From: Gilliamella sp. wkB178
GTDB taxonomy: Bacteria > Pseudomonadota > Gammaproteobacteria > Enterobacterales > Orbaceae
Length of the DNA stretch: 64,000 nt
Reading direction: 5' to 3'
Assembly: GCF_001690705.1 (NCBI RefSeq)
Contig: NZ_LZGK01000014.1
Coordinates: forward strand, 124,001 to 188,000
Part shown: positions 1 to 13,154 of the stretch, one piece after another
Layout of the letters: the number at the start of each line of letters is the position of its first letter
How positions within the stretch are numbered: position 1 is the stretch's first letter
Translations under genes and position numbers: made by a program
Notes under the pieces: model-generated
What the model saw: only the letters and a program-made list of their open reading frames with translations
What the model was told of the DNA's origin: nothing
Databases searched by the model: none

Positions 1-13
1 TAACGGGATTATT

Positions 14-352
14 ATGCCAAAAATTACTTTTTTACCCAATGCTGATCTTTGCCCAGAAGGGAAAGTTGTTGAGGCAGAGGAAGGGGAATCTATTTTAGAA
101 GTCGCGTTACGCAATGATATTGAAATTGAACATGCTTGTGAAATGTCCTGTGCTTGCTCAACATGTCATTGTATTGTTCGAAAAGGTTTTGATTCTTTAG
201 AAGAAAGCGATGAACAAGAAGATGATATGCTTGATAAAGCATGGGGTGTTGAACCTCAGAGCCGTTTAAGTTGCCAAGCTCGCGTTACTGATGAAGATCT
301 TGAAGTTGAAATTCCAAGATATAGCTTAAATCATGCCAAAGAAGATCATTAA
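14..352 (+). CDS. fdx: ISC-type [2Fe-2S] ferredoxin
   Basis: This is a 112-residue adrenodoxin-type ferredoxin that supplies electrons for iron-sulfur cluster assembly in the cytoplasm. The four cluster ligands are C42, C48, C51 and C87, in the spacing and numbering of E. coli Fdx; the acidic middle and C-terminal parts also fit. It normally follows hscA in the isc operon. The TAA at the first three bases of the window could be the end of that upstream gene, which cannot be verified here. No iscX follows, so fdx appears to end the operon. Confidence 0.95.
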   Translation: MPKITFLPNADLCPEGKVVEAEEGESILEVALRNDIEIEHACEMSCACSTCHCIVRKGFDSLEESDEQEDDMLDKAWGVEPQSRLSCQARVTDEDLEVEIPRYSLNHAKEDH

Positions 353-354
353 TG

Positions 355-380
355 CCACATTAAAGTGGGTTTATTTTTAT
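355..380 (+). terminator. weak hairpin terminator after fdx
   Basis: A 4-bp stem (355-358 with 365-368) is followed directly by a T-rich tract. It lies just after the fdx stop codon. The stem is short, so this is only a tentative end of the isc transcript. Confidence 0.3.
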
Positions 381-536
381 AATTTAACTATGTATTTTAT
401 TAATTTTTTATTTTAGTAATCTTACTGTGATAATAATCATATTTTCTTACTAATATTGTTACCTAGTTTTTAACTCTATTATCATAAAACAGATGACTTA
501 ACTTGCCAAATTAGCTTCAGAAATAGCTCTCCATTA

Positions 537-607
537 TTGCAATATCCGATAAGTTATATTATAAACTTACTCCGTAAAAATGCGAAAATCACAATCATGT
601 GTTCGCA
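537..607 (+). promoter_or_regulatory. nupC-family promoter and 5' leader inverted repeat
   Basis: TTGCAA at 537-542 and TATAAA at 560-565 are separated by 17 bp, a good sigma-70 promoter, with a start expected near 572. Just downstream, TGCGAA (581-586) and TTCGCA (602-607) form an inverted repeat around a 15-bp centre. It could be an operator or a leader hairpin; the regulator is unknown. Confidence 0.5.
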
Positions 608-628
608 CAGTATTAGTAAGGAGAATTT

Positions 629-1873
629 ATGGATGCATTTAGAGGATTTATTGCTATTGCAGTATTACTTTTAGTTGCTTATATTTTTTCGAAAAATCGT
701 CGGAAAATAAATGTACGGACAGTTGGGTCTGCATTATTACTTCAATTTGTGCTTGGTGGATTGATGTTATTTATTCCTGCTGGGCGTTGGTGTGTTGAAG
801 TTGCAGCAAAAGGTATTACTGATTTAGTTTCATTTGCGAATGCTGGTGCTGCATTTGTTTTTGGCGGATTAGTAGGTCCAAAAATGGGTGAACTTTTTGG
901 TGACGGAGCTTTTGTGTTTGCTCTAAATGTTATTCCATCTATTATTTTTGTTACCGCTTTAATTTCCCTTTTATACTATATTGGATTTATGAAATGGTTT
1001 ATCCATATTTTAGGTACTTTGTTTCAAAAACTATTAGGTGTAAGTAAAGTTGAAGCCTTTGTTGCGGTAACAACAATGATTCTTGGACAAAATGAAATTC
1101 CGGCCGCGGTTAAACCATTTATTAATAAGATGAATACCAATGAACTATTTACTGCAATGTGTAGTGGTATGGCTTCGATAGCTGGTTCTATGCTAATTGC
1201 ATATGCGGGATTTGGTGTACCATTGGAATATTTACTAGCTGCATCGTTAATGGCAATCCCTGGCGGTATATTATTTGCACGTATTTTAAGCCCGGCAACA
1301 GAGGAATCTAGAGTAGAATTTAAAGAAATGTCTTTTGGTGATAAAAAAGCTGCGAGTATTATTGAAGCAGTTTCTACAGGTGCTATGGTTGGCTTAAAGA
1401 TCGGTGTTGGTGTTGCTACTGTGGTTATGACATTTGTTGCATTAATTGCTTTAATTAATGGTCTTTTAGGTGGTATTGGTAATTGGTTCGGCTGGGAATC
1501 ATTAAGTCTACAAGGTATTTTGGGTTATGTGTTTTCTCCATTAGCTTATGTAATGGGGATTGGTTGGGATGATGCAACACTAGTAGGTGGTTTGATTGGT
1601 GAAAAATTAGCAATTAATGAATTTGTTGCTTATGCAGATTTATCTCATCATATGGCCTCATTAGATACAAAATCGGTTGCAATTATTTCATTTGCATTAT
1701 GTGGTTTTGCTAATTTTGGTTCTATTGGTGTTATTGTTGGTGCATTTGGGGCAATATGTCCAGAACGAATTTCTGAAATTGCCAAATTAGGAGTCAGAGC
1801 TTTATTGGCGGCAACACTATCTAATTTAATGAGTGCAACTATTGCCGGAATATTTATAGGATTTACTCTTTAA
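629..1873 (+). CDS. NupC-family concentrative nucleoside transporter
   Basis: This 414-residue inner-membrane protein has the features of the CNT (concentrative nucleoside transporter) family: an N-terminal membrane segment, the Gly/Ala-rich FVFGGLVG region, the gate region around GQNEIPAAVKPF, and the C-terminal GFANFGSIGV motif. It should import nucleosides by cation symport. The length matches the NupC/NupX/PsuT group; which of these it corresponds to cannot be settled from the sequence, so no symbol is given. AAGGAG at 618-623 supports the ATG start. It appears monocistronic, with its own promoter and a downstream hairpin. Confidence 0.88.
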   Translation: MDAFRGFIAIAVLLLVAYIFSKNRRKINVRTVGSALLLQFVLGGLMLFIPAGRWCVEVAAKGITDLVSFANAGAAFVFGGLVGPKMGELFGDGAFVFALNVIPSIIFVTALISLLYYIGFMKWFIHILGTLFQKLLGVSKVEAFVAVTTMILGQNEIPAAVKPFINKMNTNELFTAMCSGMASIAGSMLIAYAGFGVPLEYLLAASLMAIPGGILFARILSPATEESRVEFKEMSFGDKKAASIIEAVSTGAMVGLKIGVGVATVVMTFVALIALINGLLGGIGNWFGWESLSLQGILGYVFSPLAYVMGIGWDDATLVGGLIGEKLAINEFVAYADLSHHMASLDTKSVAIISFALCGFANFGSIGVIVGAFGAICPERISEIAKLGVRALLAATLSNLMSATIAGIFIGFTL

Positions 1874-1896
1874 CTATTATTTTTAAACGTTGAACA

Positions 1897-1939
1897 TTAT
1901 CAATAAAGCTAATGGTGAAACCAATAGCTTTATTGATAA
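1897..1939 (+). terminator. long hairpin after the nucleoside transporter
   Basis: A perfect 15-bp inverted repeat (1897-1911 with 1925-1939) is capped by a second 4-bp stem (1913-1916 with 1920-1923) and a 3-base loop. It probably ends the nucleoside transporter transcript. No clear T-run follows, so it may instead act as an RNA 3' stabiliser. The rest of 1874-2037 holds nothing recognisable. Confidence 0.5.
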
Positions 1940-2037
1940 TTACTGTATAATGATCATATATAAATGAATCAATATTTATTATATAAGAGTATATATCCAA
2001 AAAATTTTTAGTATCATTGTAATTATTTAATTACTCC

Positions 2038-2065
2038 TTGCAAAAACTAATAATTTACGTATAAT
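2038..2065 (+). promoter_or_regulatory. S10 operon promoter
   Basis: TTGCAA (2038-2043) and a consensus TATAAT (2060-2065) are 16 bp apart. The expected transcription start near 2072 gives a leader of about 190 nt before rpsJ, similar to the leader length of the E. coli S10 operon. Confidence 0.65.
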
Positions 2066-2071
2066 TAACCG

Positions 2072-2576
<505 letters not shown>

Positions 2577-2607
2577 TCCTAGGCTGAATGATTGAGAGGT
2601 TTAAACA

Positions 2608-3234
2608 ATGATTGGTTTAATCGGTCGTAAAGTGGGAATGACACGAATTTTCACCGAAGAAGGTGTTTCTATTCCTGTCACCGTAGTTGAAGTTCAAAGC
2701 AACCGTGTTACTCAAGTTAAAACTCTTGAGAATGATGGTTATCAAGCAATTCAGGTTACTACTGGTAGCAAAAAAGCAAACCGTGTAAACAAACCTGAAG
2801 CAGGTCATTTCGCTAAGGCTGGCGTTGAAGCTGGTCGTGGTCTATGGGAATTCCGTTTTGAAAATGGTGAATTTACTGTAGGTCAAAGCATTAACGTTGA
2901 TATTTTTACTGACGTTAAAAAAGTTGATGTTACTGGAACATCTAAGGGTAAAGGTTTTGCTGGCGTAACTAAACGTTGGAACTTCCGTACTCAAGATGCA
3001 ACACATGGTAACTCTTTGGCACACCGTGGTCATGGTTCTATTGGTCAAAATCAGACTCCAGGTAAAGTGTTCAAAGGTCGTAAAATGGCTGGTCACCTAG
3101 GTAATGAACGTGTAACCGTTCAAAACTTAGATATTGTACGTGTTGATGCAGAACGTAATCTTTTATTAATTAAAGGTGCAGTTCCAGGTGCAATCAATAG
3201 TGACGTAATTGTTAAACCGGCAATCAAGGCTTAA
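2608..3234 (+). CDS. rplC: 50S ribosomal protein L3
   Basis: L3 (uL3), 208 residues, begins [15 protein letters not shown] and carries the conserved [21 protein letters not shown] loop region; the glutamine in that loop is the residue methylated by PrmB in E. coli. It binds 23S rRNA early in assembly and its loop reaches toward the peptidyl transferase centre. It lies 31 bp after rpsJ in the S10 operon. Confidence 0.98.
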   Translation: MIGLIGRKVGMTRIFTEEGVSIPVTVVEVQSNRVTQVKTLENDGYQAIQVTTGSKKANRVNKPEAGHFAKAGVEAGRGLWEFRFENGEFTVGQSINVDIFTDVKKVDVTGTSKGKGFAGVTKRWNFRTQDATHGNSLAHRGHGSIGQNQTPGKVFKGRKMAGHLGNERVTVQNLDIVRVDAERNLLLIKGAVPGAINSDVIVKPAIKA

Positions 3235-3250
3235 CGTCGAGGAGATAGAG

Positions 3251-3853
3251 ATGGAATTAGTAGTAAAAGACGCGCAAGCGCTTTCTGTTTCCGAAACTAC
3301 CTTCGGACGTGAGTTTAATGAAGCGCTAGTTCACCAAGTAGTTGTTGCTTATGCAGCTGCAGCTCGTCAAGGTACTCGTGCACAAAAAACTCGTGCAGAA
3401 ATCGCTGGTTCAGGTAAAAAACCATGGCGTCAAAAAGGTACAGGTCGCGCTCGATCAGGTTCTATTAAGAGCCCAATTTGGCGTAGTGGTGGTGTAACAT
3501 TTGCAGCAAAACCACAAGATCATAGCCAAAAAGTTAACCGTAAAATGTATCGTGGTGCATTAAAGAGTATCTTCTCTGAATTAGTGCGTCAAGAACGTTT
3601 AATTGTGGTTGAAAATTTTACTGTTGAAGCACCTAAGACTAAATTATTAACTCAGAAATTAAATGAGATGAATCTTAATGATGTTCTTATTATTACTTCT
3701 GATGTTGATGAAAATCTTTTCTTAGCAGCAAGAAACTTATATAAAGTCGATGTGCGTGATGTAGCAGGTATTGATCCAGTTAGTTTGATTGCATTTGACA
3801 AAGTGCTTATCACTGTTGATGCTGTTAAACAAGTAGAGGAGAGATTAGCATGA
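3251..3853 (+). CDS. rplD: 50S ribosomal protein L4
   Basis: L4 (uL4), 200 residues, lines the exit tunnel of the large subunit and in E. coli also represses its own operon through the leader RNA. The start is placed at ATG 3251 ([11 protein letters not shown]), behind the Shine-Dalgarno GAGGAGA at 3239-3245. A longer reading from 3209 would overlap rplC and has no family support. The stop overlaps the rplW start by four bases (ATGA). Confidence 0.97.
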   Translation: MELVVKDAQALSVSETTFGREFNEALVHQVVVAYAAAARQGTRAQKTRAEIAGSGKKPWRQKGTGRARSGSIKSPIWRSGGVTFAAKPQDHSQKVNRKMYRGALKSIFSELVRQERLIVVENFTVEAPKTKLLTQKLNEMNLNDVLIITSDVDENLFLAARNLYKVDVRDVAGIDPVSLIAFDKVLITVDAVKQVEERLA

Positions 3854-4152
3854 TTCGTGAAGAGCGTCTGCTTAAAGTCCTGCGAGCACCACATGTTTCT
3901 GAAAAAGCATCTATTTCAATGGAAAAAACAAATACATTAGTATTGAAAGTTGCTAAAGATGCTACTAAGAAAGAGATTAAAGCCGCAGTTGAACAGCTAT
4001 TTGAAGTTAAAGTAGATGACGTTAATACTCTTATTATTAAAGGTAAAGTTAAACGTCGTGGTCAACAAATTGGTCGCCGTAGCGACTGGAAAAAAGCTTA
4101 CGTTACTTTAGCTGAAGGTCAAAACTTAGACCTTGCTGGCGTCGCTGAGTAA
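3850..4152 (+). CDS. rplW: 50S ribosomal protein L23
   Basis: L23 (uL23), 100 residues, sits at the tunnel exit and forms the docking site for trigger factor and SRP. The sequence has the family's APHVSEKA start region and the [19 protein letters not shown] segment. Its ATG overlaps the rplD stop, which suggests translational coupling. Confidence 0.97.
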   Translation: MIREERLLKVLRAPHVSEKASISMEKTNTLVLKVAKDATKKEIKAAVEQLFEVKVDDVNTLIIKGKVKRRGQQIGRRSDWKKAYVTLAEGQNLDLAGVAE

Positions 4153-4995
<843 letters not shown>

Positions 4996-4999
4996 TTAA

Positions 5000-5293
<294 letters not shown>

Positions 5294-5297
5294 GTAG

Positions 5298-5639
<342 letters not shown>

Positions 5640-5653
5640 TCTGGAGAATAGCA

Positions 5654-6391
5654 ATGGGTCAAAAAGTAAATCCAAATGGTATCCGATTAGGTATTGTCAA
5701 ACCTTGGACATCTACATGGTATTCGGGTACAAAGACATTCGCTGATAATTTAGAAAGTGATTTTAGAGTGCGTCAATTCTTAAATAAAGAATTAGCACAA
5801 GCGTCAATCTCTAAGATTGTGATCGATCGTTCAGCAGAAACTAACGTTCGCATTACTATTCATACTGCTCGTCCAGGCATTGTGATTGGTAAAAAAGGCG
5901 AAGATGTTGAAAAATTACGTAATGCCGTAGCTTCTATTGTCAATAAATACAAAGACAAAAGAGAGAAACGTGATGTTGCAGTACAAATTAATATTGCTGA
6001 AGTTCGTAAACCTGAACTTGATGCAAAATTAGTTGCTGATAGCATTACTTCTCAATTAGAACGCCGTGTTATGTTCCGTCGTGCAATGAAACGTGCGGTT
6101 CAAAACGCAATGAAAGCGGGTGCTAAAGGTATTAAAGTGGAAGTAAGTGGTCGTTTAGGCGGTGCAGAAATTGCCCGTAGCGAATGGTATCGTGAAGGTC
6201 GTGTTCCTTTACATACATTACGTGCTGATATCGACTATGGATTATCTGAAGCGTTAACTACCTACGGTATTATTGGTGTAAAAGTGTGGATCTTCAAAGG
6301 TGAGATCCTTGGTGGTATGGCTGCCGTTGAACAAGCAGAAAAACAACCTGCTGCTCAACCTAAAAAGCAGCGCAAAGGCCGAAAACAATAA
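5654..6391 (+). CDS. rpsC: 30S ribosomal protein S3
   Basis: S3 (uS3), 245 residues, contains the KH-type RNA-binding segment with [15 protein letters not shown] (around residues 75-90) and forms part of the mRNA entry helicase. It is about a dozen residues longer than E. coli S3 because of a Lys/Gln-rich C-terminal extension ([15 protein letters not shown]). Such extensions are variable within the family. Confidence 0.97.
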   Translation: MGQKVNPNGIRLGIVKPWTSTWYSGTKTFADNLESDFRVRQFLNKELAQASISKIVIDRSAETNVRITIHTARPGIVIGKKGEDVEKLRNAVASIVNKYKDKREKRDVAVQINIAEVRKPELDAKLVADSITSQLERRVMFRRAMKRAVQNAMKAGAKGIKVEVSGRLGGAEIARSEWYREGRVPLHTLRADIDYGLSEALTTYGIIGVKVWIFKGEILGGMAAVEQAEKQPAAQPKKQRKGRKQ

Positions 6392-6814
<423 letters not shown>

Positions 6815-7006
6815 ATGAAAGCAAAAGAGCTACGCGAAAAAAGCGTTGAAGAGTTAAATACTGAACTTCTTAATTTATTACGTGAGCAATTTAACTTACG
6901 TATGCAATTAGCTGGAGGACAGTTAACACAAACTCATATGTTGAAACAAGTGCGCCGTAATATAGCACGAGTTAAAACATTATTAACTGAAAAGGCGGGT
7001 GCGTAA
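6815..7006 (+). CDS. rpmC: 50S ribosomal protein L29
   Basis: L29 (uL29), 63 residues, is a two-helix protein near the tunnel exit next to L23. The start [15 protein letters not shown] and the typical NLRMQ segment identify it. Its ATG directly abuts the rplP stop and its stop is one base from the rpsQ start, so translation is probably coupled. Confidence 0.97.
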   Translation: MKAKELREKSVEELNTELLNLLREQFNLRMQLAGGQLTQTHMLKQVRRNIARVKTLLTEKAGA

Positions 7007-7007
7007 T

Positions 7008-7268
7008 ATGACTACTGAAGTAAAAATTCGTACTCAGCAAGGTCGTGTTATTAGTGACAAAATGGATAAATCTATTACAGTTGCTATTGAACGTAAAGTG
7101 AAGCATCCGTTATATGGTAAGTTCATTAAACGTACGACTAAATTGCATGTACATGATGAAAACAATGAGTGTGGTATTGGTGATACTGTTGAAATTAAAG
7201 AGTGTCGTCCATTGTCAAAAACCAAATCTTGGACTCTTGTTCGCATCGTTGAAAAGGCAGTTATCTAA
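7008..7268 (+). CDS. rpsQ: 30S ribosomal protein S17
   Basis: S17 (uS17), 86 residues, is a primary 16S-binding protein with an OB fold. The start chosen is ATG 7008 ([12 protein letters not shown]); the upstream GTG at 6999 would overlap rpmC and add three unneeded residues. The conserved KHPLYGKF and [17 protein letters not shown] segments are present. It is the last gene of the S10 operon and is followed by a terminator hairpin. Confidence 0.97.
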   Translation: MTTEVKIRTQQGRVISDKMDKSITVAIERKVKHPLYGKFIKRTTKLHVHDENNECGIGDTVEIKECRPLSKTKSWTLVRIVEKAVI

Positions 7269-7298
7269 TCAGTTTGATTAAAAACTGTACATAAAATC

Positions 7299-7329
7299 AT
7301 AAACGGCTTAATTTAGCCGTTTATTTTAT
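7299..7329 (+). terminator. terminator between S10 and spc operons
   Basis: A 9-10-bp stem (7299-7308 with 7315-7324, centred on AAACGGCT/AGCCGTTT) is followed by TTTTATG. Its position after rpsQ matches the boundary between the S10 and spc operons. Confidence 0.75.
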
Positions 7330-7351
7330 GCTATCCATTTTATTTGAGTGG

Positions 7352-7360
7352 TGTTATACT
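7352..7360 (+). promoter_or_regulatory. spc operon promoter, extended -10
   Basis: TG at 7352-7353, one base, then TATACT at 7355-7360 forms an extended -10 element about 100 bp before rplN. No good -35 is visible at the right distance, which is acceptable for this promoter class. Position between the S10 terminator and rplN supports it. Confidence 0.5.
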
Positions 7361-7376
7361 ATGCGCCCTCACGTAA

Positions 7377-7835
<459 letters not shown>

Positions 7836-7845
7836 GGAGCGGGTA

Positions 7846-8160
7846 ATGGCAGCGAAGATCCGTCGAGAAGATGAAGTTATCGTGTTAACTGGTAAAGATA
7901 AAGGTAAACGCGGTAAAGTAAAAAGTGTTTTGTCTACTGGTAAAGTGATTGTTGAAGGTATTAATTTGGTGAAAAAACACCAAAAACCAGTACCTGCATT
8001 AAATCAAGATGGTGGAATTGTTGAAAAAGAAGCGGCTATTAATGTTTCTAATGTAGCAATTTTTAACCCTAATACAGGCAAAGCAGATCGTGTAGGCTTT
8101 CGTTTTGAAGACGGTAAAAAAGTCCGTTTTTATAAGTCTACTAATGAATTAATCAATTAA
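7846..8160 (+). CDS. rplX: 50S ribosomal protein L24
   Basis: L24 (uL24), 104 residues, contains the KOW motif [15 protein letters not shown] near the N-terminus and initiates assembly of the 50S subunit by binding the 5' end of 23S rRNA. Length equals E. coli L24. Confidence 0.98.
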   Translation: MAAKIRREDEVIVLTGKDKGKRGKVKSVLSTGKVIVEGINLVKKHQKPVPALNQDGGIVEKEAAINVSNVAIFNPNTGKADRVGFRFEDGKKVRFYKSTNELIN

Positions 8161-8177
8161 GTAATTTGGAGTGTACG

Positions 8178-8717
8178 ATGGCGAAACTGCATGATTACTA
8201 CAAAGCACAGGTAGTAAATAAACTGCAAGAACAGTTTGGCTACAAATCTGTCATGCAAGTCCCTCGGATCGAAAAGATCACCTTGAATATGGGTGTGGGT
8301 GAAGCAATTACTGATAAAAAATTATTAGATAATGCGGTTGCAGATTTAGCTGCAATCAGTGGTCAAAAACCACTAGTCACTAAAGCACGCAAGTCAGTTG
8401 CTGGTTTTAAAATCCGTCAAGGGTATCCTATTGGTTGTAAAGTGACTTTACGTGGCGAACGTATGTGGGAGTTTTTTGAACGCCTAGTTTATATAGCACT
8501 TCCTCGAACTCGAGATTTTCGTGGTTTAAGCACAAAATCTTTTGATGGTCGTGGAAATTATAGTATGGGTGTTCGGGAACAAATCGTTTTCCCTGAAATC
8601 GATTATGATAAAGTTGATCGTGTTCGAGGTTTAGATATTACAATCACTACTTCTGCACAATCAGATGAAGAAGGCCGAGCTTTATTATCTGCCTTTAACT
8701 TCCCATTTCGTAAGTAA
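8178..8717 (+). CDS. rplE: 50S ribosomal protein L5
   Basis: L5 (uL5), 179 residues, binds 5S rRNA and contacts the P-site tRNA and S13 across the subunit bridge. The start [12 protein letters not shown] at 8178 gives exactly the E. coli length, with Shine-Dalgarno TTGGAG upstream at 8166-8171; the in-frame ATG at 8166 overlaps this site and is rejected. Confidence 0.97.
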   Translation: MAKLHDYYKAQVVNKLQEQFGYKSVMQVPRIEKITLNMGVGEAITDKKLLDNAVADLAAISGQKPLVTKARKSVAGFKIRQGYPIGCKVTLRGERMWEFFERLVYIALPRTRDFRGLSTKSFDGRGNYSMGVREQIVFPEIDYDKVDRVRGLDITITTSAQSDEEGRALLSAFNFPFRK

Positions 8718-8728
8718 GGTAGGGCATA

Positions 8729-9034
8729 ATGGCTAAACAATCAATGATTGAACGCGATAAGAAACGCGTAAAGCTAGCAGAAAAATATTTTGCAAAGCGT
8801 CAAGAATTAAAAGCGATTATCTCTGATCTTAATGCATCAGATGAAGATCGTTGGAATGCAGTGCTAAAATTGCAAACGCTTCCTCGTGATTCTAGTCCAT
8901 CACGTCAACGTCGTCGTTGTCGTCAAACTGGTCGTCCTCATGGCGTCCTTCGTAAGTTTGGTTTAAGCCGTATTAAGGTTCGTGAATCTGCCATGCGTGG
9001 TGAGATTCCTGGTCTTAAAAAGGCAAGTTGGTAA
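8729..9034 (+). CDS. rpsN: 30S ribosomal protein S14 (zinc-free form)
   Basis: S14 (uS14), 101 residues, is the long type. It has a single cysteine and no CxxC pairs, so it cannot hold the zinc found in the short form. The [24 protein letters not shown] core is the family signature. It lies in the head of the small subunit. Confidence 0.97.
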   Translation: MAKQSMIERDKKRVKLAEKYFAKRQELKAIISDLNASDEDRWNAVLKLQTLPRDSSPSRQRRRCRQTGRPHGVLRKFGLSRIKVRESAMRGEIPGLKKASW

Positions 9035-9051
9035 TCAGGGGAGTGTTATAG

Positions 9052-9444
<393 letters not shown>

Positions 9445-9455
9445 GGAGGAAAAGA

Positions 9456-9989
9456 ATGTCTCGTGTTGCAAAAGCACATGTCGTTATTCCTGCTGGCGTA
9501 GAGGTAAAACTCAATGGTCAGGTAATTACGATTAAAGGTAAAAATGGCGAGTTAACTCGTTCTATTAATAATGCGGTTGTAATTAATCAAGAAGAAAAAA
9601 ATATTAAATTTTCTCCTCGTGATGGTCATGCTGATGCTTGGGCGCAAGCAGGTACTGCACGTGCATTGATTAATGCAATGGTGGTTGGTGTTACTGAAGG
9701 TTTTACTAAAAAACTTCAGCTAGTAGGTGTCGGTTATCGAGCACAAGTTAAAGGTTCAACAATTGGTTTATCACTTGGATATTCACATCCAATTGAACAT
9801 CAATTGCCTAAAGGTGTAACCGCTGAGTGTCCATCCCAAACTGAAATCGTTCTGAAAAGTGCTGATAAACAGTTAATTGGACAAGTTGCGGCAGATATCC
9901 GTGCTTATCGTCGTCCTGAACCTTATAAAGGTAAAGGTGTTCGTTACGCAGATGAAGTTGTGCGTACTAAAGAAGCTAAGAAAAAGTAA
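9456..9989 (+). CDS. rplF: 50S ribosomal protein L6
   Basis: L6 (uL6), 177 residues, has the duplicated L6 fold and the C-terminal [13 protein letters not shown] signature (around residues 152-164) that contacts the sarcin-ricin loop region. It follows rpsH after a GGAGG site. Confidence 0.98.
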   Translation: MSRVAKAHVVIPAGVEVKLNGQVITIKGKNGELTRSINNAVVINQEEKNIKFSPRDGHADAWAQAGTARALINAMVVGVTEGFTKKLQLVGVGYRAQVKGSTIGLSLGYSHPIEHQLPKGVTAECPSQTEIVLKSADKQLIGQVAADIRAYRRPEPYKGKGVRYADEVVRTKEAKKK

Positions 9990-9998
9990 GGTAACACT

Positions 9999-10352
9999 AT
10001 GGATAAGAAATCAGCTCGTATCCGTCGTGCAACTAAAGCGCGTCGCAAGATGCATGAACTACTTGCTACTCGTTTAGTAGTTCACCGTACTCCGCGTCAT
10101 ATTTATGCGCAGATTATCGCACCAAACGGATCAGAAGTACTGGCAGCGGCTTCTACGTTAGAAAAAGCTATCAGTGAAAGTTTAAAATACACCGGAAACA
10201 AAGATGCAGCAGCCGCAGTTGGTAAAGCAATAGCAGAACGCGCATTGGCGAAAGATATCAAAGAAGTTTCATTTGATCGTTCGGGTTTCCAATATCATGG
10301 TCGAGTTCAGGCGCTAGCAGATGCTGCTCGCGAAGCTGGCCTACAGTTCTAA
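9999..10352 (+). CDS. rplR: 50S ribosomal protein L18
   Basis: L18 (uL18), 117 residues, mediates attachment of 5S rRNA to the 50S subunit with L5 and L25. The basic N-terminus ([17 protein letters not shown]) and the [23 protein letters not shown] end are diagnostic. Confidence 0.98.
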   Translation: MDKKSARIRRATKARRKMHELLATRLVVHRTPRHIYAQIIAPNGSEVLAAASTLEKAISESLKYTGNKDAAAAVGKAIAERALAKDIKEVSFDRSGFQYHGRVQALADAAREAGLQF

Positions 10353-10357
10353 GGTAG

Positions 10358-10867
<510 letters not shown>

Positions 10868-10873
10868 TTAGCC

Positions 10874-11053
10874 ATGGCAAAGACAATTAAAATTACACAA
10901 ACTCGTAGTTCTATTGGTCGTCTACCGAAGCATAAAGCAACGTTAGTAGGTCTAGGATTACGTCGTATTGGTCATACTGTTGAACGCGAGGATACTCCAG
11001 CAATCCGCGGTATGGTAAACCAAGTTTATTACATGGTTAAAGTAGAGGAGTAA
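10874..11053 (+). CDS. rpmD: 50S ribosomal protein L30
   Basis: This short gene encodes L30 (uL30), 59 residues, translated by hand: it begins [18 protein letters not shown] and ends YYMVKVEE. It is the usual bacterial length and lies between rpsE and rplO, six bases after the rpsE stop. Confidence 0.96.
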   Translation: MAKTIKITQTRSSIGRLPKHKATLVGLGLRRIGHTVEREDTPAIRGMVNQVYYMVKVEE

Positions 11054-11058
11054 TAGTA

Positions 11059-11493
11059 ATGCGATTAAATACTTTATCTCCTGCTGAAGGTTCAAAGCAT
11101 GCACCTAAACGTCTAGGCCGAGGTATCGGTTCTGGATTAGGTAAAACTGGTACTCGTGGTGTTAAAGGTCAAAAATCTCGTTCAGGTGGCGGCGTACGTC
11201 GTGGCTTTGAAGGTGGGCAAATGCCTTTATACCGTCGTTTGCCTAAATTTGGTTTTACTTCTCGTAAAGCTTTAGTTACAGCTCAAGTTCGCCTTTCAGA
11301 TCTTATGAAAGTTGAAGGTGATATTGTTGATCTAAATAGCTTAAAAGTTGCGAATGTGATTAATTCACAAATCGAATATGCAAAGATTATGTTATCTGGT
11401 GAAGTGACTAAACCAGTAACGATCCGAGGAATTCGAGTAACTAAAGGTGCTAAAGCTGCAATTGAAGCTGCTGGCGGAAAAATTGAGGAATAA
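11059..11493 (+). CDS. rplO: 50S ribosomal protein L15
   Basis: L15 (uL15), 144 residues, has the glycine-rich basic N-terminal extension ([17 protein letters not shown]) that threads into 23S rRNA, and a globular C-terminal half. It immediately precedes secY, as in nearly all bacteria. Confidence 0.98.
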   Translation: MRLNTLSPAEGSKHAPKRLGRGIGSGLGKTGTRGVKGQKSRSGGGVRRGFEGGQMPLYRRLPKFGFTSRKALVTAQVRLSDLMKVEGDIVDLNSLKVANVINSQIEYAKIMLSGEVTKPVTIRGIRVTKGAKAAIEAAGGKIEE

Positions 11494-11501
11494 TTAGAAA
11501 G

Positions 11502-12842
11502 ATGGCAAAGCAACCAGGATTAGATTTCCAAAGTACACGAGGTGGTAGCGGTGAGCTTAAAAGACGATTGATATTTGTGCTTTTAGCGCTTATTGTTTTC
11601 CGTCTTGGTTCTTACATTCCCGTTCCTGGTATTGATACTAAGGCGTTATCGGACTTACTAACACAAGCTTCATCAAATGGGATTGTGGGTATGTTCAATA
11701 TGTTCTCTGGTGGTGCTTTAAGCCGTGCTTCAATTTTTGCATTAGGGATAATGCCTTATATTTCTTCATCAATTATTGTGCAGTTATTGACAGCAATTAG
11801 CCCTAAATTAGCAGAATTGAAGAAAGAAGGTGAATCAGGTCGTAAAAAAATCAGTCAGTACACCCGTTATGGTACATTAGCCATAGCTGTTGTTCAGGCT
11901 GTTGGGATTGCAACAGGTTTGCCAAAAATTCCAGGTTATGGTCACGTAGTGATTAATCCAGGTTTTTCTTTCTATTTTATCGCATCGGTTAGCTTAGTTA
12001 CTGGCACTATGTTTCTTATGTGGTTAGGTGAACAGATCACTGAACGAGGCGTAGGTAATGGTATTTCTATCATTATCTTCGCTGGTATTGTAGCTGGTCT
12101 TCCTCATGCAATATATGAAACAATTGAACAAGCTCGTTCTGGTTCATTGCATCCGATTTTATTATTAGTTGTTGCAGCATTAGTAATTGGTGTAACTTAC
12201 TTTGTTGTATTTGTAGAACGTGGTCAACGACGTATCGTAGTTAACTATGCACAAAGACAACAAGGTCGTCGTGTTTATGCAGCACAAAGTACACATTTAC
12301 CATTAAAGATAAATATGGCAGGTGTTATACCTGCAATATTTGCCTCAACAATTGTTATGTTACCATCAATGATGGCTTCTTGGTTTCAAGGAGATGGTGA
12401 AGGGTGGAGATATATTATTGTTCTCATTGGGCAATACTTTTCACATGATCAGCCGTTATACATAATCTTTTTTGCGGCAGCGATTATTTTCTTTTGTTTC
12501 TTCTATACGGCATTGGTTTTCAATCCAAGAGAAACAGCTGATCAACTTAAAAAATCAGGCGCATTTATTCCAGGTATCCGTCCAGGTGAACAAACATCTA
12601 AGTATATAGATAAAGTGATGACTCGTTTAACACTAGTTGGCGCAATATATATTACTTTTGTATGTTTGGTACCAATGTTTATGACAAGCGCAATGAAAGT
12701 TCCAGTTCAATTTGGTGGAACCTCATTATTAATTGTGGTTGTGGTAATCATGGATTTTATGGCACAAGTACAGACTTTAATGATGCCAAATCGTTATGAG
12801 TCAGTGTTAAAGAAAGCGAATCTTAAAGGCTATGGCCGATAA
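11502..12842 (+). CDS. secY: preprotein translocase subunit SecY
   Basis: SecY, 446 residues, is the channel subunit of the SecYEG translocon in the inner membrane. About ten hydrophobic segments can be traced. The conserved [15 protein letters not shown] (TM2), the cytoplasmic loop ending [22 protein letters not shown], and the C-terminal tail [10 protein letters not shown] are present. It lies near the end of the spc operon, between rplO and rpmJ. Confidence 0.98.
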   Translation: MAKQPGLDFQSTRGGSGELKRRLIFVLLALIVFRLGSYIPVPGIDTKALSDLLTQASSNGIVGMFNMFSGGALSRASIFALGIMPYISSSIIVQLLTAISPKLAELKKEGESGRKKISQYTRYGTLAIAVVQAVGIATGLPKIPGYGHVVINPGFSFYFIASVSLVTGTMFLMWLGEQITERGVGNGISIIIFAGIVAGLPHAIYETIEQARSGSLHPILLLVVAALVIGVTYFVVFVERGQRRIVVNYAQRQQGRRVYAAQSTHLPLKINMAGVIPAIFASTIVMLPSMMASWFQGDGEGWRYIIVLIGQYFSHDQPLYIIFFAAAIIFFCFFYTALVFNPRETADQLKKSGAFIPGIRPGEQTSKYIDKVMTRLTLVGAIYITFVCLVPMFMTSAMKVPVQFGGTSLLIVVVVIMDFMAQVQTLMMPNRYESVLKKANLKGYGR

Positions 12843-12868
12843 GTAAGCAAGAAGTTACGGAGAAAAAA

Positions 12869-12982
12869 ATGAAAGTTCGTGCTTCAGTCAAGAAATTATG
12901 CAGAAATTGTAAAATCATTAAACGTAATGGCATAGTTCGTGTTATTTGCGTTGAAGGTAAACATAAACAACGTCAAGGTTAA
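12869..12982 (+). CDS. rpmJ: 50S ribosomal protein L36 (zinc-binding form)
   Basis: This short gene encodes L36 (bL36), 37 residues, translated by hand as [20 protein letters not shown] and continuing to the Gly stop. The zinc ligands C11, C14, C27 and H32 are intact, so it is the zinc-containing form. ATG 12869 follows the purine-rich ACGGAG site at 12857-12862. Confidence 0.96.
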   Translation: MKVRASVKKLCRNCKIIKRNGIVRVICVEGKHKQRQG

Positions 12983-13038
12983 TTAATTTAACTATAACGT
13001 TGAACTTTTGTATATTTTACTTGCCAAAGTATAGTAAA

Positions 13039-13067
13039 GCTGGCTAGAATAGCCAGCCTAAATTTAT
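13039..13067 (+). terminator. hairpin between rpmJ and rpsM
   Basis: GCTGGCTA (13039-13046) pairs with TAGCCAGC (13050-13057) over a 3-base loop and is followed by an A/T-rich stretch. It could end or attenuate spc transcription ahead of the alpha operon. The T-run is interrupted, so read-through is likely. Confidence 0.5.
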
Positions 13068-13071
13068 TTGT

Positions 13072-13154
13072 AAATCCACTGTTTGAGTATCCTGAAAACG
13101 GGCTTTTCAGTATAGTGGATTTGCTAAACTTTAAAAATAAAGGAGTGCATAGTG
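13072..13154 (+). promoter_or_regulatory. alpha operon leader, S4 repressor-binding RNA
   Basis: An inner hairpin, CTGAAAA (13092-13098) with TTTTCAG (13104-13110) over CGGGC, is enclosed by AAATCCACT (13072-13080) pairing with AGTGGATTT (13114-13122). The stretch from TTTGAGTATCCTGAAAACGG through the hairpin, then AGGAGTGCATAGTGGCCCG at the start codon, closely resembles the E. coli alpha operon leader as I recall it. There S4 stabilises a pseudoknot that traps the ribosome on the rpsM GTG start. Role here is inferred from this similarity. Confidence 0.8.

Noticed and set aside
581..597. CRP-like TGCGA and TCACA before the nucleoside transporter
   Set aside because: Spacing between the half-sites is three bases, not six, so it does not fit CRP.
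3209..3250. Extended start for L4
   Set aside because: The extra residues overlap rplC and are absent from the L4 family; ATG 3251 has a strong ribosome site.
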